A stretch of DNA of 64,000 nt, taken from positions 14,305,379-14,369,378 of the forward strand of contig JAYGXS010000004.1 of NCBI GenBank assembly GCA_036362985.1. Direction: 5' to 3'. A model generated the notes under the pieces. It had not been told where the DNA came from. It searched no databases and worked only from the letters and a program-made list of their open reading frames with translations. The stretch is from Ligula intestinalis (Eukaryota > Platyhelminthes > Cestoda > Diphyllobothriidea > Diphyllobothriidae). The position numbers were made by a program, and so were the translations under genes. Each line of letters begins with the position of its first letter. Within the stretch, counting starts at the first letter, position 1. Positions 18,801 through 25,764 of the stretch are shown piece by piece.

Positions 18801-20193
18801 CCAGGCACGACCCACTACAGTTTCACGAGAATTGCCTTTTGTTGGGCAGAGGATACAACTACACGAAAGTTCAGATACAAAGTAAACCTCTCCCAGTTAA
18901 CGCCCTTTTTCCTTCTGACTTATCACATGGGAATCTAATTTTCACTACTATGATGACTAGACGAGATAAGGCTCCTCCTAGTTTGGGGAGTAAGCACGCA
19001 GGTTTTTTTGTTGTGACAAATGCAGTTATATCCTGACATTTGTGAAATTTAACTCCTTATAAAGGCTGAATGATGACGACCACATTGGAGAAGAAAACTT
19101 ACTTGTAAAATAAATCTGTCTCTAATGTACCAAGAAGGTACTGCGGGCGAGAACGACCAGTTTCTTAAAGTAAGTTGTCTGGTTTAAGGAAAAATCGGAT
19201 TAATTTCTGCGATTAACGGCCACATAACCTATCAATAACACACATTTTGTCCGGGTTTCTTTATAGCAACAGAAACGGACTGGCCTCAGAGCCTCGCGTT
19301 CACTCCTCTCGCACAGACACCCAGAGCAGGTGAACATACTGGAAGATTCCAGCGACAGCCCCAAGAGACGCCGGCTGGGACGCAGGCCCCTGCCAATGTT
19401 GGGTGAACACCGTGGCACCTTCATCGTGGCGGCCTACATGCTGGTCAAGCTACTCTACCTAGTCAATGCTATCGGTCAGCTTTTCCTCATGCAGAGATTC
19501 CTGGGCTTCCACGACGACAATCGACCTTTCGGTTTTCAGGTTCTGGACAACATTATTAAAGGCCACGACTGGGAGATGACCATGGTCTTCCCGCGCGTGG
19601 GCTTCTGCTTCACACAGATGAAACTACTCGGTGTTCAAACCAACGGTGTCACCGCTCAGTGTGCTCTGCCGGTGAACATGCTCAATGAGAAGATCTACAT
19701 CTTCCTGTGGTGGTGGATCCTTGCCGCTGTCATCATCACCTTCATCAGTTTAATTCTCTGGTTGATTCGTCTGTGCAGTCGTTCGCGAGAGGCCAACTAC
19801 GTTGCGAAGTACATTGATCTGGGTGACGATCTGATCCCCTATGACGAACAGGAGGCCTTCCGATTCGCCTCCATCTTCCTTCGCCGTGACGGCATGTTCC
19901 TCGTCCGGATGATCCGGCTCAACGCTGGTGAGGTGGTGGCTGCGCAGGTCGTTAACGGTCTCTGGGAGCGCTATCTGCAGCGTCAGAAGGAGGGCACCCG
20001 AAACCCCCTGAGCAACTACCTTGTGCCTCCGGTGGGCTGGAACACCCCGCTGGAGAAGGGCGGCAGCACTGATGATCCGGTGGTGCGAAACCGCGCCGAG
20101 CCCGAGAAGGAACAGCTCTACCCTCCCATAGAACCACACGCTCCCTCGGCACCGAACGACGGGGCGAAACGTAATCCGCGCAGCGTCGTATAG
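6546..20193 (+). CDS. inx: Innexin 1, gap-junction channel subunit (three exons)
   Basis: Innexins form the intercellular channels of invertebrates, as hexamers of four-span membrane proteins in the plasma membrane. Exons 6546-6858, 11141-11352 and 19330-20193 join in phase (313 + 212 + 864 bp) to 462 codons plus a TAG stop. Visible: TM1 at residues 29-51, extracellular loop 1 with Cys56 and Cys75 (ENYCWVQGT), the signature YYQWVPF at 106-112 opening TM2, TM3 at about 206-230, loop 2 with Cys268 and Cys286, TM4 at about 297-322, and a cytoplasmic tail rich in Pro, Glu and Arg. All four loop cysteines typical of innexins are present. Introns of 4.3 and 8.0 kb have GT-AG ends and contain transposon debris. 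Length is within or slightly above the usual range. Exon 3 could alternatively start at 19327, adding one codon. No AATAAA is obvious shortly after the stop. Confidence 0.9.
6859..8280. repeat. Intron 1 first part, with a 103-bp-spaced tandem duplication
   Basis: Mostly unremarkable intron sequence. Two diverged direct copies of a roughly 60-bp segment (CAGAAGTTA-GCTGATTAA ... CATATCCCCT) lie at about 7382-7440 and 7484-7545. Nothing else is supported. Confidence 0.55.
8330..9110 (-). mobile_element. PLE family C 3' fragment (GIY-YIG region), minus strand
   Basis: The reverse strand encodes, within 8584-8802, FVYEFTCTCGCKYVGRTQRQL then ARAKEHLPSWL and EHLLDTGHS, a GIY-YIG endonuclease segment with a CxC pair and the YVG, Arg and Glu positions of PLEs. 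It differs clearly from the NYxGETGR type of the other PLEs here, so this is a separate family. A second copy is at 14.5-15.6 kb; both share downstream sequence encoding an RRFxPDLCKQ-like end. Frame breaks make it a dead copy. Its 5' part lies head to head with 9121-9760. Confidence 0.75.
9121..9760 (+). mobile_element. PLE family C RT fragment, plus strand
   Basis: The plus strand encodes RT pieces typical of PLEs: IPRLYGLPKTQK near 9165-9200, then FLDVESLFTNVPLDEK (9374-9421) and GVAMGSPLGPTFADIF (9550-9597), with stops and a frame change between. The YxDD box is not present because similarity ends near 9660. With the minus-strand endonuclease piece at 8330-9110, this looks like one element whose 5' portion was inverted during insertion. 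Confidence 0.75.
9826..10205 (+). repeat. tRNA-derived SINE, tandem dimer, hammerhead-bearing
   Basis: Two units in tandem. The first shows only its 3' core (GCTGACGACGG-TTAAAAAGCTAGAAA, about 9849-9880) and body (GTCGCTGTGCGACC, GAGTGAGTTCGGTGACCGAT). The second has a tRNA-like head with an A-box-like TGAATAGTTAGAGCG at about 10073-10090 and a B-box-like GAGTTCGAGCC at about 10115-10125, then the ribozyme core at 10157-10197. The dimer arrangement recurs at 16.1 and 59.4 kb. RNA polymerase III transcription is expected from the boxes but cannot be shown here. Confidence 0.75.
10157..10197 (+). ncRNA. Hammerhead ribozyme candidate in SINE
   Basis: Stem I is CTGG (10157-10160) with CCAG (10194-10197). 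Then come CTGATGA (10161-10167), stem II GGTT-AATA-AGCC (10169-10180), GAAA (10182-10185), and stem III made by self-complementary ATGGCCAT (10185-10192), with T at 10193 as the cleavage nucleotide. All invariant core bases are present. The weak point is the unpaired T/T at the first stem II position. Smalpha repeats of schistosomes are known SINE-like hammerhead carriers of similar design. Confidence 0.6.
10206..10760. other. Intron sequence, no gene
   Basis: 10258-10350 holds SINE-body-like words (CAAGGCAGAATGGGACGAGTAAGTCCCGTGACTGATCG in pieces). The remainder shows nothing recognisable. Confidence 0.45.
10761..10796 (+). repeat. (GAA)12 microsatellite at a PLE end
   Basis: Twelve perfect GAA units. 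On the minus strand this is (TTC)12, directly following a PLE tail (GATGAACGTTCCTTC). Other PLE tails in the window also end in short TTC runs, so the array probably grew from the element's own 3' end. Confidence 0.9.
10797..10880 (-). mobile_element. PLE 3'-tail relic with decayed hammerhead
   Basis: Minus strand: CTGAATA (10860-10866, consensus CTGAAGA), stem II GGTGG / CCACC (10839-10843 / 10853-10857), GAAA (10835-10838), CGCC, and then a CCCGATGAACG tail. The 25.7 and 37 kb family has GGGTAG / CTACCC at stem II, so the pairing is kept although the bases differ. The core has two changes. Confidence 0.55.
11141..11352 (+). CDS. inx: Innexin 1 exon 2 (TM2 and cytoplasmic loop)
   Basis: The acceptor is CCCATACAG|TG and the donor is CCAG|GTAGGT. 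Completing the split codon gives Leu105, followed by the innexin signature YYQWVPF, TM2 (about residues 108-128), then the charged cytoplasmic segment NRTGTDLENLITKSVD and MVEHLLFQ. It ends in phase 0. The 13 residues read upstream in the open frame come from intron sequence. Confidence 0.92.
11353..12255. other. Start of intron 2, no gene
   Basis: No coding similarity beyond the donor. A segment at about 12035-12100 (GGAAGCC-ATT-GATCGGTGT-GCACAT ... ATATATAT) recurs in direct orientation at about 12415-12470, so these copies flank the ribozyme-bearing block between them. Confidence 0.5.
12256..12300 (+). ncRNA. Hammerhead ribozyme candidate, best-paired SINE-type copy
   Basis: Stem I is CTTGG (12256-12260) with TCAAG (12296-12300), five pairs including one G-U. 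Core CTGATGA is at 12261-12267. Stem II is GGCT-AATA-AGCC (12269-12280). GAAA is at 12282-12285. Stem III is ACAG-TT-CTGT (12285-12294), and A12295 is the cleavage nucleotide (GUA). Stems I and III differ in sequence from the 10157 copy yet both still pair, which supports a selected structure. The nucleotides flanking stem II (A and C) are unpaired, which may reduce activity. Confidence 0.65.
12505..12546 (-). ncRNA. Hammerhead-like core, left arm
   Basis: Minus strand: CTGCTGA (12536-12542; consensus CTGATGA), an AGC...GCT hairpin, GAAA (12512-12515), then AT-TC (12508-12511). The GAAA-AT-TC order fits the minimal stem III of the other copies with an A-U pair in place of C-G or G-C. Confidence 0.45.
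13214..13256 (+). ncRNA. Hammerhead-like core, right arm
   Basis: CTGATGA (13218-13224), stem II GAGC / GCTC (13226-13229 / 13241-13244), AAAA in place of GAAA (13245-13248), then AT-TC. The left arm keeps GAAA but has CTGCTGA, so each arm has one different core defect and the parent probably had an intact core. Confidence 0.45.
13296..14489. other. Intron sequence, (CT)n tract only
   Basis: No gene seen. A CT microsatellite occupies about 13981-14002. Confidence 0.5.
14490..15560 (-). mobile_element. PLE family C, minus strand, interrupted by assembly gap
   Basis: Second copy of the family at 8.3-9.1 kb. Minus-strand coding at about 15470-15550 gives the RT-to-endonuclease linker ending LLKRGYPAQLIDKY. 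15299-15420 shares a GTTGTCACCCTTAAA-like block with 8890-8930. 14513-14840 encodes YTCTCGCKYIG, KAKEHLPSWLL, EHLLDTGHS and RRFEPDLCKQL. The terminator at 14513 follows NRTLPW. The gap removes the middle of the fragment, and in-frame stops are present, so it is a dead copy. Confidence 0.75.
14887..15286. other. Assembly gap (400 N)
   Basis: Exactly 400 undetermined bases, a typical placeholder length; the true size is unknown. It lies inside a repeat, which is probably why assembly failed. Reading frames spanning it are artefacts. Confidence 0.99.
15561..16100. other. Intron sequence, no feature
   Basis: Nothing recognisable beyond moderately GC-rich, repeat-like sequence. Confidence 0.4.
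16101..16480 (+). repeat. tRNA-derived SINE, decayed tandem dimer
   Basis: Two SINE cores about 230 bp apart: CTAATGACGGCTAGTGAGCC near 16182-16201, followed by GTGGCCATTCCAGTCTC, and CTGACTAATGTCGGC near 16407-16421, followed by GATAGCCATCTCAGTCCC. In both the hammerhead GAAA is lost, so only ancestry is claimed. Confidence 0.6.
16481..17240. other. Intron sequence, no feature
   Basis: No gene or repeat that I can name. Confidence 0.4.
17241..17350 (+). mobile_element. PLE 3'-tail relic
   Basis: CTGAACATGG ... TCCGAAACATC (17241-17274) resembles the PLE hammerhead, followed by CTCTCCCGGTGAACGCCC and TTCTGACTTACTACCTGGGAA, the tail shared with the PLEs at 25.7 and 37 kb. The ribozyme is degenerate. 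Confidence 0.55.
18047..18340 (+). repeat. AT-rich dispersed repeat, copy 1
   Basis: Direct similarity to 38725-39035. Shared blocks are CAAGCTGCG-C-CCAAAGTCTT, CATGCAA-A-CCGAATAAAT, AAGCAGCACAAGTA and ATATGCTTCCATA. The copies are strongly diverged. No protein is evident; class unknown. Confidence 0.65.
18420..18740 (+). repeat. Dispersed repeat family D relic
   Basis: Contains AGAGTATATTGTGTACACAAG and flanking words shared with 20640-20690 and 35560-35610. Family D is described at 20550. Confidence 0.45.
18830..18965 (+). mobile_element. PLE 3'-tail relic
   Basis: CACGAAAGTTCAGATAC, then AAACCTCTCCCAGTTAACGCCC and TTCTGACTTATCACATGGGAA. This is the same tail as at 17280, in the same orientation. 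The ribozyme part is barely recognisable. Confidence 0.5.
19330..20193 (+). CDS. inx: Innexin 1 exon 3 (TM3, loop 2, TM4, C-terminal tail)
   Basis: The acceptor is CAGAGCAG|GTG, phase 0, matching exon 2. It encodes 287 residues: a basic segment PKRRRLGRRP, TM3 (TFIVAAYMLVKLLYL...), loop 2 with VFPRVGFCF and AQCALPVNMLNEKIY, TM4 (IFLWWWILAAVIITFISLIL), then a cytoplasmic tail beginning RLCSRSREANYVAKYI and ending PRSVV. The GTG at 19330 is an internal Val codon, not a start. Confidence 0.92.
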   Translation: MNILEDSSDSPKRRRLGRRPLPMLGEHRGTFIVAAYMLVKLLYLVNAIGQLFLMQRFLGFHDDNRPFGFQVLDNIIKGHDWEMTMVFPRVGFCFTQMKLLGVQTNGVTAQCALPVNMLNEKIYIFLWWWILAAVIITFISLILWLIRLCSRSREANYVAKYIDLGDDLIPYDEQEAFRFASIFLRRDGMFLVRMIRLNAGEVVAAQVVNGLWERYLQRQKEGTRNPLSNYLVPPVGWNTPLEKGGSTDDPVVRNRAEPEKEQLYPPIEPHAPSAPNDGAKRNPRSVV

Positions 20194-20549
20194 GCCGTCA
20201 ACAAGCACATATCAACATACATACACCCAGCCACATGCCAACACAAACACCTGCTTCAAATAGGTTTTTTTTTAAGAACATCGTAGTCAGGCTGCAATGG
20301 ACATGTTTGAATTTTCCTCCTAAAATCCAATCTCCCCCCCCTGCGCCCAGTCAACAGAGAAAGTGATTGTTATTTACTCTCATCGGTTTTGTCATTGTGT
20401 TTACTCCCTGCCGCAGTCTTGCCCAATTCATCTGGTACGCCACCGCTTACACTCCGCATTCCGCTTCTGCGCTTTATCTTCTTGAACAATACAGGAGATT
20501 CTGTTAGAATTCGGACAGTTGACCTCCACCCCCTTTCAGTCCGCTTTCT
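20194..20549. other. 3' flank of innexin 1
   Basis: Probably 3' UTR and spacer. A T-rich run follows the stop by about 75 bp. No canonical AATAAA was seen here. Confidence 0.4.
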
Positions 20550-21060
20550 CTTGAGTAGTGTTAAGGCTAAGACGGTTAACCTTAACAGCTAAAATCTTCC
20601 AGGCCCGGTTCCTTAGGAGATAAGCGAAGTCTTGGGAAGGCCAGAATGTTAGGAACAATATATTGTGTAGAGAAGAGTTTGGAATAAGTTGCCACTCAGT
20701 CTGCATGGTGTTCGACCGTGAGGGCCACATGAGAGCATGGGGTCGTCACAGCGGCTAACGACGCTGCCTGCGTCCGCACCCTGACGGGGGGAATCCCGAG
20801 TGCTGGTTAGCGTGGGGGTTGTCACAACGACCCAGAGTGCGCTTTGTGTGAGTCAGCATAAGGACGATGATTGGCCCAGCCAGTCTGCAGAGCGTGTGTG
20901 CGACCCATTCGCGCGAGGGCAAAGGTTGCGCGTCGTGGGCCATCGCGCTGCGTCGAGGGTGACTAGGCGCCTAATACTGCCACTACGAGACCAGGTTTGT
21001 GGCGTCTCGCGTTTGGAGGAGGTAGGCTGGTGAGCCGCTACGCACTAAGACTGCGGGCAG
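20550..21060 (+). repeat. Dispersed repeat family D, copy with long body
   Basis: Aligns with 35470-35950 along most of its length: GTTAAGGCTAA-ACGGT-AACCTTAAC, TCTTCCAGGCCCGGTTCC, AAGTCTTGGGAAGGCCAGA, AATATATTGTGT, GGTGTTCG-CCG, GGAATCCCGAGT and GGAGGTAGGCTG. Shorter relics of the same family lie at 18420, 24661, 34800 (-), 36350 (-) and 56835. Class unknown; I see no terminal repeats or coding domain. Confidence 0.65.
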
Positions 21061-22184
21061 ACGAAAATTCGATCGCTAGGACAATATCTGACGGTGGTTT
21101 CGTGGCCTTGCAGGGCAATCTTTATGGATCAAACAGCTCATTCTTTTGCCGTGTTGAAACTTGGCGAGTCTCGCCGCCTCCGGGTTCAGCGGGAGTTCGT
21201 ATCTAACACAATTTGGCAACATTTCATTATCAAGACACCTGCTTCGACCTTCGACTTCTCCGACTGTATCCAGCAGTCACGTGTACGCCAAAACCAGTGA
21301 TAACAACTATCAAGGTGGTACGGTACTATTAAAAATCAAAGTAACAGATAAAATACACAAACCTCAACAATGAATATTCCAAGTCAAGAGCGAAGGGAGT
21401 CGGTCAGTGGGGCGTGACTCTGGTTTCATAAGATTCCAGGAGGCAGACCCTGTGGGCTCCCATTGGTCTGAAAACATCAACGTCAAAAGGGGGGGGGGGC
21501 GGACTTAAACAGAGAAAATACTGTACTGGCAAGGGGGCGGGTTGCAAGCGTTTGAAGTCAGTGGTGGTGGGGTGGCTCGATGAGTGGCTCTCGGAGAAGC
21601 CGCGGCAGTTGGGTCAAGAAGGGGGAGTGGGGAACGGACAGCTGGCTGGCCGTCGCCATGTCCCTTCACGGTGGTCACCATGTGAAATGTGAAAATCGAA
21701 GGAAGGGGTCGAAACCGGGGGAGGGCAGTATTTAGTCATGTCCATTTGAGTGAGGGAGAGCGGCCAGCGTTCAAGGTAGGAGGGGACAGCCTTCGAAAGA
21801 GCGTAAACAATCATTTTTTGTAGGTCGGACAGGAATTTCATTGGAGAAGGGATGTGAAGAATTCCAAACTTGTTCAGCCCGAAATAAAAACTACTGTGCC
21901 GAAACCGGATAAGCGAATAGATTGAGGTCTCTCGGAAGGTAAAGATTTCACATCGTCGGGCCGATCGGAGCGTATCGCGCCCAAATAACTTCCCAATACA
22001 AACGAACATCCGAGTTCCAGGAAGTAATTAAGAACAAGAAGTTTCGATCACTAGGACAACACTGTATTTTGCCGGTAACTTAGAGAGACCCGGTTGATAC
22101 AAGCACGTGTACTTTTAACGAGGAAATCGGAGTGGTACGAGAATACACTGTCAAATGACGAATGCTAGAGAAGGTAAACTTTCG
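21061..22184. other. Non-coding, two PLE-tail scraps
   Basis: 21060-21100 and 22035-22075 carry, on the minus strand, TTGTCCTAGYGATCGAA-TT, the tail sequence found after PLE ribozymes. A poly-G run lies at about 21490. No gene. Confidence 0.4.
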
Positions 22185-22400
22185 CAGTAGCTTAAGTTAA
22201 TAGGTTGGTGAGTCAGGTTGCGCCGGTTCCTCCTTAACGTAGCCTGTATGCTGCCCCTACTTCATGAGATCCACACCAGGAATGGCAGTACGCTCAGGGG
22301 TGGCTATGGCTGCGCCAGCCACTGGCGCCCTCTGTCGACGCCGGTCTTCTTGACTTTGTTATAACACTGGACCCAGGTAGGGGAGGGGGGGAGAACACGG
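22185..22400. repeat. Dispersed repeat family E, copy 1
   Basis: Shares TCCTTAACGTAGCCT and GCGCCAGCCA-CTG-CGCCCTC with CTTCTTGACTTTGTTATAAC with 30135-30275. Function unknown. Confidence 0.5.
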
Positions 22401-22429
22401 TAGATGCATCGCAGTGGTTTAAGTTAACA

Positions 22430-23207
22430 ACGAGAGACCCAGGGTGCTTTTAAAAAGGTCACCACAACGCAGAGCAGTGCAGGAATACGCTGTAAAATTT
22501 GAGAAGAAGAAGAATACTGATCGAACACTGGAATCATTATTTTATTAGTCTGAGCTTTCGGGCTTCTGCTGGAGTCCATCGTCAGAGATGGGAAAAACAG
22601 CAACAAATGAGGTGGCTAGTTCTGGCGTCTGCACAAAACAACTAAAATTTGAACGGGTAGAAAATCGATAATTGTGTGGTTTGGCCGTCGACTCGCTACT
22701 GCGGACTTTATCAGTATGTGCTACTGGGCGAGATCGGTGTGGTGGGGGTAATAATTACAGGAATAAAATCGTCAACGAAAACAAGCAATATTCTATAGGG
22801 GAAAGGTCAATCATAAGTCATAGGAAAGGGGGGGGGGAGAAAGGGAGGGATGGAGGGACAGGACCACCAGTGCTGTGAATCTGGAGATACCTGCGCAGGG
22901 CAACATATAAGGGCGCCAGCTCGATACATCGGTTAACTGAGTTGTCATCCGATGCCCAGGCTTCAAAAAGTTATCGGCCTGTCTTGCTGCTTGCGTGGGC
23001 AATTATCCTCGCTGCTGCGAAGTTGAACTCGTGACCCGTCTCGTAGATCTGGGTGGCCACTTGCGAAAATTCCTCACCCCGTCGAATTGCCGACTTGTGC
23101 TCGTGTATGCGCGAGATCAGCGTGCGCCCAGTCTGTCCCGTGTAATTAACAGAACAGTTTAGACATGGTATGCGATACACTTCAACCGAGCAAGTGAGGC
23201 CCGACAT
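22430..23207 (-). mobile_element. PLE family B 3' portion, minus strand
   Basis: The minus strand encodes VYRIPCLNCSVNYTGQTGR, the Arg/Glu segment SRIHEHKSAIRRG, ATQIYETGHEFNFAAARIIAHA, then, after a frame change near 22990, a short KTGRELLEAW-like end. Tail: C-rich run, hammerhead at 22549-22588, TAATAAAA, TTCCAGTGTTCGATC and TTCTTCTTC. A separate plus-strand PLE piece starts exactly at its 5' edge. Confidence 0.8.
22549..22588 (-). ncRNA. Hammerhead ribozyme candidate, PLE family B
   Basis: Minus strand: CTGACGA (22579-22585), stem II GGACT...GAAGCCC with one mismatch, GAAA (22556-22559), GC-UC minimal stem III, then AGA, which pairs with TCT before CTGACGA as stem I. AATAAA follows six bases later. 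All core positions are intact. The stem III is two pairs with no loop, so activity would be expected mainly from dimeric transcripts. Confidence 0.6.
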
Positions 23208-23530
23208 CTGCGCGACCAGTTTATGCAGAATGGCTATCCTAAAGCCTTCATAAGCCGATGCCTACGTGCCCGCCCTCCGACGGCCCAAACGAACCACCCT
23301 CCACGATTTGGCATGCGCTGCCATATATCAAAGGCGCGTCGGAAGCGACCGAACGTATTTCCGCAGGAATAGGCGTTGGAATCGTACATCGTCCCAAGGC
23401 TACAATGCGCAGCCGGGTCATGAGGATCAAGGATCGACTAAATCCCAGAAAGCAGTCGGACGTAGTGTATTGCATACCATATCCAAATTGTCCTGTCAAT
23501 TACACGAGACAGACTGGACGCATGTACTGG
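23208..23530 (+). mobile_element. PLE family B inverted 5' piece, plus strand
   Basis: Encodes the RT-endonuclease linker: QNGYPKAFISR, then after a frame change WHALPYIKGASEATERI, VGIVHRPKATMRSRVMRIKD, and the start of the GIY-YIG domain (PVNYTRQTGR). It is joined head to head with the minus-strand piece at 23207. That is what an inverted 5' end produced during insertion would look like. Confidence 0.75.
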
Positions 23531-23639
23531 AGAAGTGGTGCGATGATAACTTGACATTCCGCGTCCGAATCTTTAATAGTCGCGTGTTTGTCGTCCATGT
23601 TGGATAGTAGCATGATAATCACGCGACATCGAACTTGTT

Positions 23640-24125
23640 GATGGCCCGTGGCCTCCCTACGTCGATGATTCCCCTGCTCAGGCAAAGTCTTCGAAGAGGA
23701 TATGGGGACGAAAATTCAGTACGCTTGCTGATGGCCTGCGGACCTGAGAACCATGACTCGAGCAGGTAACGCGGTTGTCACTTCTTGCGAGGATTTCAAC
23801 CTTGTTTAACGTGAAAATAGGACGGTTTCCATTGAGCTAGCTGCAGCCTGGGAGCTAGCATCTTTCCGGTTCATCGCTACTGTGTGCTCAGCCATTTACG
23901 TCAGGAGTTATCTCCCGGTTTCCCCAACATAGTTGTTTTGTCCACAAATGCAGTCCATCCGATAAACGACGCCAGCCATTTTCTGCCTTGGCAGTGGGTC
24001 TCTCGGCCTCATGATCCGGCTTCTGATGGTTGTCTCCGGTCTGCTTGCAATTCCAACTGCAATTAGAGTGAGCAGGCGGCTGACTGCTTTCGATACATTT
24101 CTCACGTACAGAAAAGCTTGTCAAA
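23640..24125 (-). mobile_element. PLE GIY-YIG fragment, minus strand
   Basis: Minus strand: VGIASRPETTIRSRIMRPRD, PRQKMAGVVYRMDCICGQNNYVGETGR, then a frame change into MAEHTVAM. Closest to the copy at 47.1-47.7 kb (shared MRP-DPLPRQ, YGQSNYVGETGRLL). The VVYR, Cys pair and NYVGETGR are intact but the frame is broken. Confidence 0.75.
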
Positions 24126-24660
24126 ATTAAGGGTCAGTAAACTATTTGTTCCAGCAACCATATCTTCTTCTTAACGGTTTCCTATGAGTCCGCTGTTCTT
24201 TTCTATCAGCAATGCAAGTACAGTTCTCTGAAAGATGATAATTGATGATAATTGATCAACGGCTAATTGTAATTAGCTTTCGCCGTTACTCCAAGTCGCT
24301 TATGTGCCAAAAGAGGATTTGCTTACCACAACTTCAAATAACCTCCGTAATCATCGATAATTACTCACAAGTAAAAAAAATAGGACACATGCATTTCCGC
24401 ATTTACGATCGCATGACCGAATGACTTTTGTACACGAGCTGCGTAGAGCGAGACGTTTTTGGGGTAGACAATCCTTTCTTATAAATATAAAGAAGACTCT
24501 AATAACCATCTGGTTGCTGGTACAGTCGGCAAAGCACGCTCCAGGTGCGAGCTGAAAAGAATAAGACCCGATCGATGGGATATTGATTTCAGTAGCCGCG
24601 GGTTTCGGATTTAAAAGTGAACACATTATCAGAGACCGATAAGAGGAAGTTTAACACGTA
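24126..24660. other. No feature seen
   Basis: AT-rich sequence without recognisable coding or repeat content. Confidence 0.4.
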
Positions 24661-24840
24661 TATCGCAGTGGCTTAAGTCAATAGGGGAAAAACTTGCCGC
24701 TGCGAGTTTCAGGCCCGGTTCCGTAGGAAAGGAGAAGAATTGATACGCTAGACAGAAGAAATAGTGTATTCTGCATTGCAGAATAGGATGAAGGAAGTTG
24801 GCAGGTGGACGAGCATGCGTCTGTCACCCAGAGGGCTGCG
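24661..24840 (+). repeat. Dispersed repeat family D relic
   Basis: ATATCGCAGTGGCTTAAGTCAATAGG ... TTTCAGGCCCGGTTCCGTAGGA, then AGTGTATTCTGCATTGCAG. Matches 56835-56910 at its start and 20600 in the middle. Confidence 0.55.
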
Positions 24841-24849
24841 TCCGAAATG

Positions 24850-25245
24850 TGAAAGCGTCGACAGCGCGGACGCATCATCGCAAGTGGCCGCCCATACCTA
24901 CGAGACCAGTCACGAGTTTAATTTCACAGCTGCGAGGGTAATCGCGCACGCCGGCAACAAAACAGGCCGCGAATTGCTTGAAGCCTGGGCCTCGGATGAG
25001 AACTCAGTCACTTGATTTATCGACCTGGCGACGGCATCCATAGCGCTGCGCAGGCATCTCCGGAATGATGGCATTATCGGTTGACTTTTCCCTCTCTCCT
25101 CCCCCCCCTCCCCCCTCCCCCCACAACGGTTGATTGGCCCCTGCGTCCTATAATTGATGCTTGTCTTTCGTGTACGCCTTTTATCTCTGACGATGGACTC
25201 TAGAAGAAACCCGAAAGCTCAGACAATTAACAGCGCAGTCAGTTG
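24850..25245 (+). mobile_element. PLE family B 3' end, plus strand
   Basis: 5'-truncated. Encodes SSQVAAHTYETSHEFNF, ARVIAHAGNKTGRELLEAW and ASDENSVT, then a TGA where related copies continue, leading to an IALRRHLRN-like end. A C-rich stretch (25085-25125) and a hammerhead (25184-25223) complete the tail. Confidence 0.8.
25184..25223 (+). ncRNA. Hammerhead ribozyme candidate, PLE family B
   Basis: CTGACGA (25187-25193), GGACT...AAACCC hairpin (imperfect), GAAA (25213-25216), GC-UC (25217-25220), and AGA pairing with TCT before the core. Same layout as 22549. Stem II is the weakest part. Confidence 0.55.
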
Positions 25246-25599
25246 TGAGTCAGCTACAGAGAGGTGATTGGCCGGACTAGATTAAGGTAGGCAGTCACTG
25301 GTGCGTGCGCGCGTGCTAGCAGACGTGAGAGGCGGAGTGGGGTATAAGGACAATTTTTTAAATAGAATACCAGGGCGCAGATTGGGGGGGGAAGGGGAAG
25401 GCTTCACTGTCAAATAACGCGTGGCAACGTGAGAGTGGCTAGCGGAGCTTTTTTTACAGTTTACTAGTTCCAGGTCGAGTTGGCAGCAACCTTTGTTGGG
25501 CATGACGTAGGACAACTTGATGGTCAGCAGGCGAGTCCGTCATAGTATTAAAAGCCGTGGGCCGTATATGGCCATCAGCATGGAATATGGCCTTCAATC
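25246..25599. other. No feature seen
   Basis: Spacer between two PLE insertions; a G run near 25384. No gene. Confidence 0.4.
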
Positions 25600-25764
25600 T
25601 TGCTCGCGAGTAAACAAAAGAGATTGTAGTAATAGTGCTGAAAATTCGATTCCCAGGTAGTAGATCAGAAGACAGGGGGGCGTTCACCGCGAGAGGTTTA
25701 TTATAAGTCTGATATTTTCAACCGCCACTGCAATGAAGCGACCACCGTCACCTTAGAAAACACC

